The position numbers were made by a program, and so were the translations under genes. This document shows, one piece after another, positions 1 through 5,084 of a DNA stretch of 5,084 nucleotides (positions are counted from its first letter, which is position 1; each line of letters begins with the position of its first letter). The notes beneath the pieces are model-generated. The model searched no databases. It was not told the origin of the DNA and saw only the letters and a program-made list of their open reading frames with translations. This DNA comes from Syntrophobacterales bacterium. Its GTDB lineage: Bacteria; Desulfobacterota; Syntrophorhabdia; Syntrophorhabdales; WCHB1-27. Where the stretch lies: positions 1 to 5,084 of the forward strand of contig JADGQN010000350.1 of the NCBI GenBank assembly GCA_017881765.1, given 5' to 3'.

Positions 1-1
1 C

Positions 2-418
2 ACCTATGTAGACTTGGACGGGGACATAGGCATCATCTCGTCGGGCGCCGGCCTGGGCATGGCATCCATGGATATCATTGGCCAGAAGATGAAGCCCGCT
101 AATTTCCTGGAGACAGGCGGGGGCATTACCGCGGATCTGCTTTACAGGTGCATGCAGCTTGTGATGATGAAACCTGAGCTCCGCGCCATCTTTATCAATG
201 TGTACGGGGGCATCAACCCGATTCATGAAGGCGCCAAGGGCGTAGCCCGCTACATCGCTGAGCACAATCTGAAGATCCCGATCGTCGCGAAGGCCCTGGG
301 CAACCACCAGGAAGAGACCTGGGAGATATTCCGCTCCGCCGGCGTTCACGTCGTGACCGAAGCGGCGACGGAGAAGGCGATCGACAAACTGTATGAGCTC
401 GTAGGGCCGGCGAAGTAA
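2..418 (+). CDS. sucC: Succinyl-CoA ligase (ADP-forming) beta subunit-like protein, 3' part only
   Basis: This is the C-terminal 138 residues of a beta subunit; the gene begins left of the window, since the frame is open from base 2. A TTG at base 14 is internal, not a start. Acyl-CoA ligases of this family use a phospho-histidine of the alpha subunit to make acyl-CoA from acid, CoA and NTP; the beta subunit contributes the ATP-grasp domain (upstream, not visible) and this C-terminal CoA-ligase domain. Seen here: LDGDIGIISSGAGLGMASMD, the PANFLETGGG loop and the FINVYGGI strand-loop, all family hallmarks in the right order, followed by a normal C-terminus. Odd: after YGGI the sequence is NPIHEGAKG, whereas E. 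coli SucC has VRCD at this loop, so the usual Cys is a Pro here. The family is certain; the exact substrate is not. The alpha-subunit gene follows 289 bases downstream, so co-transcription is likely. Confidence 0.87.
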   Translation, partial: TYVDLDGDIGIISSGAGLGMASMDIIGQKMKPANFLETGGGITADLLYRCMQLVMMKPELRAIFINVYGGINPIHEGAKGVARYIAEHNLKIPIVAKALGNHQEETWEIFRSAGVHVVTEAATEKAIDKLYELVGPAK

Positions 419-420
419 AG

Positions 421-530
421 GGACAGGGTTCGAGGGTCCAGGGGCAGCGCCGTTGGACGTAGGACGTCCGTCCGCCACAGCGGACTAGGACGACCGCGCT
501 TCGCGCTCGGACGATGGATGGAGAAACTAA
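421..530. repeat. GGAC-rich degenerate repeat patch in the sucC-sucD spacer
   Basis: Non-coding sequence just after the sucC stop. GGAC occurs six times in 92 bases (421, 455, 462, 482, 488, 509), four of them as GGACGT or GGACGA, including a tandem pair of 7-mers at 455-468. It also holds the palindrome GGACGTCC (462-469), a perfect 6-bp hairpin GTCCGC/GCGGAC (470-475 with 480-485, loop CACA), and a short CGCG/CGCG hairpin (495-498 with 502-505). Neither hairpin has a T-run, so this does not look like an intrinsic terminator. It resembles decayed intergenic repeats of the kind dispersed in some bacterial genomes, but copy number cannot be judged from one window. Confidence 0.5.
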
Positions 531-532
531 AG

Positions 533-570
533 GAATCGGCTGGAGCAGGTAGAAGCCTTCATGCCGATTC
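533..570 (+). other. Alternative hairpin competing with the large palindrome
   Basis: GAATCGGC at 533-540 is the exact reverse complement of GCCGATTC at 563-570, giving an 8-bp stem with a 22-base loop. The same GCCGATTC also pairs with GAATCGGC at 681-688 inside the larger palindrome. The two pairings are mutually exclusive. That the stems are possible is directly seen; that they form or switch in RNA is inference. Confidence 0.45.
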
Positions 571-690
571 GATTTCAAGATGGATACCGAGGCGAGCCGA
601 GGCTTGGGCTACGCAGGCGTACCTAGCGGTACGTCGAGTAAGAACAGGCTGAAGGGCAACGAAGGTAGGCGCTTGAAGGCGAATCGGCAT
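561..690 (+). repeat. 130-base imperfect palindrome, candidate structured RNA or miniature dispersed element
   Basis: The ends form a perfect 11-bp inverted repeat (ATGCCGATTCG at 561-571, CGAATCGGCAT at 680-690). After a one-base mismatch the stem continues with 573-579 against 672-678 (six Watson-Crick pairs and one G-U), then after an internal loop TACC 585-588 with GGTA 664-667. The interior carries an 8-bp hairpin (616-623 with 628-635, one G-U, loop TAGC) and a possible AGCC/GGCT pairing (595-598 with 647-650). No open reading frame of note lies inside. It ends only 4 bases before the ribosome binding site of sucD, so as RNA it would sit in the intercistronic leader of that gene. I do not recognise a named RNA family. 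It may be a cis-regulatory or processing element, or a REP/MITE-like insertion without function for the operon. Confidence 0.6.
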
Positions 691-693
691 AAG

Positions 694-701
694 AAAAGGA
701 G
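694..701 (+). promoter_or_regulatory. Ribosome binding site of sucD
   Basis: AAAAGGAG ends 6 bases before a GTG. This fixes the GTG at 708 as the start, and the resulting N-terminus MSILID is identical to that of E. coli SucD. The site lies immediately 3' of the large palindrome, so folding could affect its access. Confidence 0.75.
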
Positions 702-707
702 AAGCAC

Positions 708-1580
708 GTGAGCATATTGATCGACGATTCAACGAGGGTGATCGTGCAGGGAATTACAGGCCGCATCGGCAGCGTCCAGACTCACTGGATGCTCGAGTAT
801 AAAACAAGGGTCGTTGGTGGCGTCACTCCAGGCAAAGGTGGGAGTACCGTCGAAGGGGTCCCTGTTTTCGACAGCGTTGCGGAAGCCGTGAGTGAGACAG
901 GGGCGAACGCGTCAGTCTTCTTTGTACCGGCAGCGTTCGTGCTCGACGCTTTTCTCGAAACGGTCGATGCCGGGATCAAGCTCATAGTCATCGTGCCTGA
1001 GTTCATCCCCGTGCAGGACGTGATAAAGATGCGCGGTTACGCGATTGAAAAGGGTGTTTTCGCCCTCGGCCCCACAACTCCGGGCGTTCTCGTCCCGGGA
1101 AAGGGTAAGATGGGCATCATGCCCGCGTCCCTCTTTGTCCCGGGCCGTGTGGGCATCATCTCACGCAGCGGAACCCTGTCATACGAATTTGCGGGTATCC
1201 TGTCGCAGAGTAATGTGGGGCAGAGCACAGTGGTTGGTATGGGGGCGGACCCTGTCGTTCTGAGAAATCTCGCCGACATCCTGGAGCTCTTCCAGGAAGA
1301 CGAAGGCACGGATGCGGTCATCATTGTCGGGGAAGTGGGTGGAGAACAGGAAGAAAAGGCAGCCGGGTTCATCGCCAGGAAGATGACGAAACCCGTGGCT
1401 GCCTATATAGCAGGACGGTATTCACCGCAAGGTAAGCGCATGGGTCACGCAGGCGCCATTGTGCGCGGAACCGAAGGCACAGTGGAGGGCAAGCACGAGG
1501 CTCTTCGCGCGGCTCGTGTCGAGGTCCTCGAAAGCCCCATTCACGTTGCCGAGTGGGCCAAGAAACACAATCTCAAATAG
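708..1580 (+). CDS. sucD: Succinyl-CoA ligase (ADP-forming) alpha subunit-like protein
   Basis: Complete 290-residue alpha subunit, the usual family length (E. coli SucD is about 289). It binds CoA and carries the histidine that is transiently phosphorylated. In order: N-terminal CoA-binding Rossmann domain with QGITGRIG (residues 14-21) and VGGVTPGKGG (36-45); the linker GPTTPGV (121-127); and the ligase domain with ISRSGTLSYE (151-160), GMGADP (177-182), GEVGG (208-212, the Glu that faces the phospho-histidine) and GHAGAI (246-251) with active-site H247. Deviations from the common form: GPTTPG where GPNCPG is usual, PEFIP (97-101) where TEGIP is usual, and GMGADP where GIGGDP is usual. The catalytic residues are intact, so it is expected to be active with the upstream beta subunit, but succinate is not assured as substrate. 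The stop lies 26 bases from the stop of the convergent response regulator, with no terminator visible between. Confidence 0.88.
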   Translation: MSILIDDSTRVIVQGITGRIGSVQTHWMLEYKTRVVGGVTPGKGGSTVEGVPVFDSVAEAVSETGANASVFFVPAAFVLDAFLETVDAGIKLIVIVPEFIPVQDVIKMRGYAIEKGVFALGPTTPGVLVPGKGKMGIMPASLFVPGRVGIISRSGTLSYEFAGILSQSNVGQSTVVGMGADPVVLRNLADILELFQEDEGTDAVIIVGEVGGEQEEKAAGFIARKMTKPVAAYIAGRYSPQGKRMGHAGAIVRGTEGTVEGKHEALRAARVEVLESPIHVAEWAKKHNLK

Positions 1581-1606
1581 GGGTGTCGGCGGGTGATGGC
1601 CTCATT

Positions 1607-2122
1607 TCATTTGTTTTCAGCCGCAATCTTCTCTTCGAATTCCTTCCAGAATGCCTCATCAGGCTTACGCCAGTAAGGTCCCAACGACTTACCGAAAAGC
1701 CCCTCCACCTGTTTCAGGGCACGCTTCCAGACTGCTCCGTATTCGTAGGTCAGGACGTCCTCCAGGAATGGAACCACCGCTCCAAGCCTCTCCTTGGGAA
1801 GGTAAGCCCGGGCTCCCAGCTCTATCGACTTCTTGAGGGATTCAGGAGATAGCGCGTGGGCAGTGAGCATGACAACAGGGATCGGGTAGGGGCGTTTTAC
1901 AGCGAGCTGAAGCAAATCGAAGCCCCGCACGCCCATGATATCCAGGATGACCAGATCATACGTCCAGGATGTCATGAGTTCAACCGCCTTTTCATAGGAG
2001 GAAGCCATGTCCAGGCTGCAGGTCGGGGCGGCCGTCTCAATCTCCTCCTTGAGCACCTCCAGAATGTCCGGTTCATCATCCACAGCCAATATTCTCTTAT
2101 TGTTCAATGCTGATTCCTGCAT
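1607..2122 (-). CDS. Stand-alone response regulator receiver protein
   Basis: A 171-residue cytoplasmic protein with a single CheY-like receiver domain (about residues 9-125). The acidic pair D15-D16, the phospho-acceptor D61 in VILDIMGVRGFDLL, the switch T87 in VVMLTAHA, and the conserved lysine K110 in YLPKE are all present, so it should be phosphorylatable. The C-terminal ~45 residues (126-171) are charged and Trp/Phe-rich (YWRKPDEAFWKEF), too short for a helix-turn-helix or enzymatic output domain, and unrecognised by me. It probably acts by protein-protein contact, as CheY or Spo0F do. No histidine kinase lies in the window, so partner and pathway are unknown. The ATG at 2122 is supported by AAGGAGG six bases upstream. 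It has its own promoter candidate and appears separate from the operon upstream. Confidence 0.88.
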   Translation of the reverse strand: MQESALNNKRILAVDDEPDILEVLKEEIETAAPTCSLDMASSYEKAVELMTSWTYDLVILDIMGVRGFDLLQLAVKRPYPIPVVMLTAHALSPESLKKSIELGARAYLPKERLGAVVPFLEDVLTYEYGAVWKRALKQVEGLFGKSLGPYWRKPDEAFWKEFEEKIAAENK

Positions 2123-2128
2123 GCTGCT

Positions 2129-2135
2129 CCTCCTT
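2129..2135 (-). promoter_or_regulatory. Ribosome binding site of the response regulator gene
   Basis: On the minus strand AAGGAGG lies 6 bases before the ATG at 2122. This is a near-perfect Shine-Dalgarno sequence, the strongest in the window, and fixes the start. Confidence 0.85.
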
Positions 2136-2148
2136 CCGGATGTGAGGA

Positions 2149-2178
2149 TAGATTATACGGTCAACCATTCATAATCTA
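2149..2178 (-). promoter_or_regulatory. 8-bp perfect inverted repeat, candidate operator of the response regulator gene
   Basis: Read on the minus strand: TAGATTAT, 14 bases, ATAATCTA. The arms (2171-2178 and 2149-2156) are perfect. The promoter-proximal arm covers the candidate -10 (2173-2178), and the other contains a perfect TATAAT (2152-2157). Such a dyad over a -10 is typical of a dimeric repressor site, but it could also be an RNA hairpin in the leader. The arms are AT-rich, so a chance origin is possible. Confidence 0.45.
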
Positions 2179-2201
2179 CGTGCTTTAGCGCGGGCTGTCA
2201 A
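2173..2201 (-). promoter_or_regulatory. Candidate sigma70-type promoter of the response regulator gene
   Basis: On the minus strand a perfect -35 TTGACA (2201-2196) is followed by a 17-base spacer and TAGATT (2178-2173, 4 of 6 matches to TATAAT). This puts the transcription start near 2166 and gives a leader of about 45 bases. A perfect TATAAT at 2157-2152 lies further downstream, but no good -35 stands 16-18 bases before it. Confidence 0.6.
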
Positions 2202-2224
2202 CAATTCCTTTTTCGCTCCCGCGC
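2188..2224. promoter_or_regulatory. GC-rich inverted repeat bracketing the -35 element
   Basis: GCGCGGG (2188-2194) and CCCGCGC (2218-2224) are perfect reverse complements separated by 23 bases that include the candidate -35 (2196-2201). There is no T-run, so a terminator is unlikely. It may be a second protein-binding dyad; a chance GC-rich match cannot be excluded. Confidence 0.3.
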
Positions 2225-2272
2225 ACGCGAAACATCCTGGGCAGGGAAACGATTGTGCCGACGCAACTCCAC

Positions 2273-2310
2273 AAATAGATTCCCATCCGCTTGCCCGCGG
2301 GAATCTATTT
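2273..2310 (-). terminator. Hairpin at the 3' end of the amidase operon
   Basis: A perfect 12-bp stem, AAATAGATTCCC (2273-2284) with GGGAATCTATTT (2299-2310), and a 14-base loop. On the minus strand the TAG stop of the amidase lies inside the 5' arm. The stem ends in ATTT, then GTGG, so the U-tract is short and partly paired. It could terminate, or protect the 3' end of the operon messenger. It separates this operon from the response regulator gene. Confidence 0.55.
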
Positions 2311-3258
2311 CTTAAAAATGGACTTCGGGATCATGGCGTGGATTCCCTTATTGCCATCTACGATTTGAGTAACCCGGAGGTCCACAGCCATGCTGCACAG
2401 GGCGTAAGCATCATTGGGTGTTACGGCTTTTGTTCTCACCAGAAACTGAATAGCGTCCCGTAACGCGATCTTCACCGCTTCATTGAGATCCTGGTGAAAG
2501 CCCATGGTAATCCAGTGAGTGGCTGTTTCGCCCACAGGCCGATCCAGTTTCATGTTCTTGCGCACCACAAATCGGAGGATACCTTCTTCCAGCGCAGTTT
2601 CGATGGCGGTCAGGTTCACTTCCCCGTCCCCTTGAGCCGCGTGTACATCTCCGGCGGAAAAGAGAGCGCCTTTCACCTGTACCGGAAGATAGAGCGTGGT
2701 TCCGGCCACCAGTTCTTTGTTATCAATGTTCCCGCCGAAATAATCGGGTACCCCCGCGGGCTTCCTTTCTCCCTGCCTTGGCGCCACCCCCATTACCCCA
2801 AAAAAGGGCTTGAGGGGAATGGTGATCTCCGGAGAAAAGATGGCTTCCTTTCTTTCCGAGTCAAATTTCAGCGTCCTGCATTGCCCATCGGGAAAATCCT
2901 CCGGCAATCCTCCGGCGCCCACATTTCCCGGCAGATTAAGGTTAATGCCATAATCGATGGGCAGCAGTTTTTGTATTCGAACCTCCAGCACGTCTCCAGG
3001 CTCAGCTCCGTGCACAAAGATCGGGCCGGTGAGCGTATGGGGGCCCATCATCCGCTCAGCGTAGGTTCGTCTTAAGGCACTCAGTTCTTCAGATGTTATG
3101 CCGCACCGAAGCTGGTTATCAAAGAGCATCATGGTAGTCAAAATCACGGTGTCGCCGGATTCAATCGTCAATACGGGTGGGATGGTGCTCTCAAAGAACC
3201 CGGTGTGGACTGTCTGCGCTGTCGCAACCAGTTTATGCGTCGTTCCGCTTTGACTCAT
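2305..3258 (-). CDS. Acetamidase/formamidase family protein
   Basis: A 317-residue protein of the FmdA/AmdA family, which hydrolyses short aliphatic amides (formamide, acetamide) to ammonia and the acid; metal dependence is likely. Hallmarks: LTGPIFVHGAEPGDVLEV (residues 76-93), FFGVMGVAP (152-160), GVPDYFGGNIDNKEL (169-183), GTTLYLPVQVKGALF (186-200) and GDVHAAQGDGEV (203-214), which holds the conserved Asp/His cluster. There is no signal peptide, so it is cytoplasmic. Length matches the shorter (~300 residue) branch of the family rather than the ~400-residue mycobacterial-type enzymes, so the true substrate is open. The ATG at 3258 is supported by GGAGG six bases upstream and overlaps the stop of the kinase gene by 4 bases (ATGA), implying translational coupling. 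It is the last gene of a three-gene operon. Its link to sugar-nucleotide metabolism is unexplained. Confidence 0.87.
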   Translation of the reverse strand: MSQSGTTHKLVATAQTVHTGFFESTIPPVLTIESGDTVILTTMMLFDNQLRCGITSEELSALRRTYAERMMGPHTLTGPIFVHGAEPGDVLEVRIQKLLPIDYGINLNLPGNVGAGGLPEDFPDGQCRTLKFDSERKEAIFSPEITIPLKPFFGVMGVAPRQGERKPAGVPDYFGGNIDNKELVAGTTLYLPVQVKGALFSAGDVHAAQGDGEVNLTAIETALEEGILRFVVRKNMKLDRPVGETATHWITMGFHQDLNEAVKIALRDAIQFLVRTKAVTPNDAYALCSMAVDLRVTQIVDGNKGIHAMIPKSIFKK

Positions 3259-4298
3259 TGCTTACCTCCATTCCTGCGCGATCTCCATCCATTTTGCTCG
3301 ATAGCCGTCTGGCATACGCGCAAAAGTTCGCGGAACCGCGGCAGAGATGGTACATGCGCGACCGCCTGCTGAAGATTGCGAAGTCCGGAAGGGATATGGT
3401 CGAGAAAAGCGCTGAGCCCCTTCTTGACGCCCAAAAATCCGTAGGCTCCGAGGGCCTGCATGAGCCGCTGAACTGAGGCTTCCCAAAAGTAATTCAGGAA
3501 CGAGGCCTGATCAAGTTCCTGTTTTGACAGAGCGTGGTAAAAGAAGAGGAGTTGATCACGCTCTTCGTCGGAGAAATCTACGTAGGGATCGCAGAGCAGT
3601 GAGCCAAGGTCGTAGAAGGGGCTTCCGAAGCGCATTCCCTGGAAGTCGATGAGGAACGACTCTCCCTCACAGATGAGCACGTTCTGCGATTGCAAATCCC
3701 TGTGCACAAGAGAGCGTGCCGATCCTCCAAGACGCCCGGCAAGTGCGGCAAGTTCTGTTTCGAGCTCCTGTTCAAGGAACGCCTCGCGGGCAATCCCGCA
3801 AACACCTTTGACAAAATGATCTCTGAAGTAGTTGCGCTCCCACCGATAGAGATCAGAACCAAACCCTTCCATGAGCCTCACCCGGTTGATCGGGAAATCC
3901 TTCTCGGGAAAAGAATGGAGCCTGTGCACAATAGCAAGCGTCTTCCGGTAGAGGGTCTGCCGGGTTTCCCATGGTTCATTCTTAAAAGACCAGAGGTCTC
4001 GGTCTCCAAGGTCTTCCATGACAATCAGACACTGTGCCGGGTCGTGGCGGATCGTTCGGGGTGACGGGATCTGGATATCACGGAGAAAGGTTGCAATGTC
4101 GGCATAGTACGTATTCTCGATTCGGTTCGGGTCGTAATGGGCCAGGATGGCCGAACCCTCGCCGTTCCAGTTCAGCCTGTAGTAGACCCTGTCGGAGCCT
4201 CTGCCCTGCAGCGGAGATAGTCTCACCGAGACAGACCCAGAAAGCCCAAGAGCCTCCCTCGCGAAGGTGATCATCTGGCGGCGTGATGGTGATTTCAC
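3255..4298 (-). CDS. amgK: Sugar kinase of the aminoglycoside phosphotransferase fold, AmgK-like (N-acetylmuramate 1-kinase)
   Basis: A 347-residue cytoplasmic kinase. AmgK phosphorylates MurNAc (and GlcNAc) at the anomeric position during peptidoglycan recycling. Visible: glycine-rich loop GRGSDRVYY (residues 32-40), hinge-like segment LIVMEDLGDRDLW (91-103), catalytic HRDLQSQN (H199, D201, N206), metal-binding IDFQG (D218), and FYDLGSLLCDPY (228-239), typical of this subfamily. The N-lobe lacks an obvious VAIK-type lysine. I chose the GTG at 4298: it overlaps the TGA of the upstream nucleotidyltransferase as GTGA, and GGGAAGGG lies just upstream. An in-frame ATG at 4388 would add 30 Arg-rich residues inside the upstream gene and is unlikely; an ATG at 4274 lacks a ribosome binding site. 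The function rests on fold plus pairing with a MurU-like gene; another sugar or aminoalcohol substrate remains possible. Confidence 0.8.
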   Translation of the reverse strand: MKSPSRRQMITFAREALGLSGSVSVRLSPLQGRGSDRVYYRLNWNGEGSAILAHYDPNRIENTYYADIATFLRDIQIPSPRTIRHDPAQCLIVMEDLGDRDLWSFKNEPWETRQTLYRKTLAIVHRLHSFPEKDFPINRVRLMEGFGSDLYRWERNYFRDHFVKGVCGIAREAFLEQELETELAALAGRLGGSARSLVHRDLQSQNVLICEGESFLIDFQGMRFGSPFYDLGSLLCDPYVDFSDEERDQLLFFYHALSKQELDQASFLNYFWEASVQRLMQALGAYGFLGVKKGLSAFLDHIPSGLRNLQQAVAHVPSLPRFRELLRVCQTAIEQNGWRSRRNGGKQ

Positions 4299-5041
4299 TC
4301 GCCCTTCCCGGCCAGGCACCCGCTTGCGGGTGTGCGTCTGGCGGCCTTCAGGCCTTCGTAGGCCTCGATGGAGCCGATGTCGTGCCACTCGCCTTGGTCT
4401 AGTACGACACCTCTGACGGATCCCGGTTTTTCGACGATCCTTCTGATAAACGCGGGAATGACCGATTCGATTTTCCCGGCCTCAAGAAACCGGAGGATCG
4501 ATGTCTCCAAAGTGTAGACACCGGTAAAGAGACAGCTTTGCATCCCCGCATTTCCCAGGGTGTGGCGGAGATCGCATATCTCACCGCGCTCATTGATGTT
4601 TACGTTCAGCAACGGGCCTCTGCTCCGCAGGGCGAGCGTTGCCTCGGGGCGATGCTGCTCGTGGGCATCCAGGAGCCTTTGCAGCGAAAAATCAGCAATC
4701 ACGTCGCCGTTATAACAGAGGATGGCTTCGTCATCACTCAGCAGATCCTCGATGTTTTTCAGTCCTCCCGCCGTCTCCAGCAAGACCGGCTCATGACGAA
4801 AGTAAATAGGCACGTTACGCCAACGTCCTTCAGGAAATTTTTCTGCGTAAACTTCAGGGTGGTGGTGCGTGTTCACGATGAAGTGATCCACGCCGACGGT
4901 CAGCAGATGGTCCATCGCGTAGGTGATGATGGTCCGTCCCCCGATCGGCAGGAGCGGTTTGGGACATCGCTCCGTCAGCGGACGAAGGCGCACTCCAAGG
5001 CCGGCGCCGAAGATGACCCCTGTCTTAAATCGCCGCTTCAT
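4295..5041 (-). CDS. murU: Sugar-1-phosphate nucleotidyltransferase, MurU-like
   Basis: A 248-residue enzyme that transfers NMP to a sugar-1-phosphate; MurU makes UDP-MurNAc from MurNAc-1-phosphate and UTP. Seen: the nucleotide-binding signature GAGLGVRLRPLT (12-23) with CPKPLLPIGG (26-35), LETAGGLKN (88-96) for the sugar base site, YNGDV (110-114) with metal-binding D113, FTGVY (172-176), and the closing HDIGSIEAYEGL (220-231). The glycine signature begins FGAG instead of the common AAG. It is slightly longer than Pseudomonas MurU (about 220 residues), with a short tail after residue 232. Start: ATG at 5041 is preferred; TTG at 5050 is in frame but sits 2 bases after the only AGGA. It is first in the operon and overlaps the kinase by 4 bases. 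A guanylyl- or thymidylyltransferase for another sugar is the main alternative; the adjacent AmgK-like kinase favours MurU. Confidence 0.78.
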   Translation of the reverse strand: MKRRFKTGVIFGAGLGVRLRPLTERCPKPLLPIGGRTIITYAMDHLLTVGVDHFIVNTHHHPEVYAEKFPEGRWRNVPIYFRHEPVLLETAGGLKNIEDLLSDDEAILCYNGDVIADFSLQRLLDAHEQHRPEATLALRSRGPLLNVNINERGEICDLRHTLGNAGMQSCLFTGVYTLETSILRFLEAGKIESVIPAFIRRIVEKPGSVRGVVLDQGEWHDIGSIEAYEGLKAARRTPASGCLAGKGE

Positions 5042-5084
5042 ACAGTACAAATCCTAAATTCCAAGCACCAAATCCCAAACAATA
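5042..5084. repeat. A/C-rich degenerate repeat upstream of the murU-like gene
   Basis: Plus-strand words AAATCC (5049-5054), AAATTCC (5056-5062) and AAATCCC (5070-5076), spaced by similar A/C-rich bases and running off the window edge. On the minus strand this reads as TTTGGGATTTGG-type sequence, a style of intergenic repeat met in several bacterial groups. The AGGA (5055-5052, minus strand), 10 bases before the ATG, is the only ribosome binding site candidate and lies within the repeat. No promoter is recognisable in the visible part. Confidence 0.5.

Noticed and set aside
470..505. Intrinsic terminator after sucC
   Set aside because: The small GC hairpins here are not followed by a T-run.
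514..552. 12-codon leader-peptide-like ORF (MDGETKGIGWSR) in the sucC-sucD spacer
   Set aside because: It has no clear ribosome binding site and no run of a regulatory amino acid; short ORFs of this size are expected by chance.
213..578. 121-codon minus-strand ORF over the sucC end and spacer
   Set aside because: It is antisense to a strongly conserved gene, Arg/Ser/Pro-rich as expected for a shadow frame, with no recognisable domain.
561..690. Insertion sequence or group II intron
   Set aside because: There is no transposase or maturase coding sequence, no convincing target duplication at the ends, and the element is only 130 bases.
1581..1606. Bidirectional terminator between the convergent sucD and response regulator genes
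   Set aside because: The 26-base gap contains no inverted repeat with a T-run on either strand.
2494..3075. 193-codon plus-strand ORF inside the amidase gene
   Set aside because: It is the antisense shadow of a gene with clear family motifs and has no recognisable domain of its own.
4299..4388. 30-residue N-terminal extension of the AmgK-like kinase from an ATG at 4388
   Set aside because: It lies wholly inside the nucleotidyltransferase gene, is an Arg-rich out-of-frame reading of it, and the GTG at 4298 with a GTGA overlap gives the normal family length.
5042..5050. TTG start at 5050 for the MurU-like gene
   Set aside because: It adds only three residues, the AGGA is 2 bases away, and ATG at 5041 has a workable 10-base spacing.

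Overview
The window reads like a mid-to-high GC, probably anaerobic Gram-negative bacterium. A deltaproteobacterial (syntrophic or sulfate-reducer-like) lineage is my best guess. This rests on gene style, on the pairing of a MurU-like with an AmgK-like gene, and on the kind of intergenic repeats present. It is an inference, as no taxonomic marker lies in the window.

Left part, plus strand (1-1580): the C-terminal 138 residues of a succinyl-CoA ligase beta-type subunit (sucC-like), then a 289-base non-coding spacer, then a complete alpha subunit (sucD-like). The pair should form one ADP-forming acyl-CoA ligase (acid + CoA + NTP to acyl-CoA). Both subunits keep the catalytic core, including the phospho-histidine of alpha, but deviate at several normally conserved positions, so a substrate other than succinate is possible. 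The spacer is unusual for genes that normally abut. It holds a GGAC-rich repeat patch followed by a 130-base imperfect palindrome. One arm of that palindrome can pair with either of two partners.

Middle (1607-2304), minus strand: a stand-alone CheY-like response regulator without an output domain, converging on sucD. It has a strong ribosome binding site, a good sigma70-type promoter candidate, and two perfect inverted repeats placed around the promoter elements. A 12-bp hairpin then marks the end of the next transcription unit.

Right part (2305-5041), minus strand: three tightly coupled genes in the order nucleotidyltransferase (MurU-like), sugar kinase of the aminoglycoside phosphotransferase fold (AmgK-like), acetamidase/formamidase. 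The two junctions are 4-base overlaps (GTGA and ATGA). The first two genes fit the MurNAc recycling route: MurNAc to MurNAc-1-phosphate to UDP-MurNAc. The amidase is the unexpected third member. Upstream of the operon, up to the window edge, lies an A/C-rich degenerate repeat which also supplies the weak ribosome binding site of the first gene.

I found no tRNA, rRNA, CRISPR array, insertion sequence or transposase. The most interesting unexplained element is the structured spacer between sucC and sucD.
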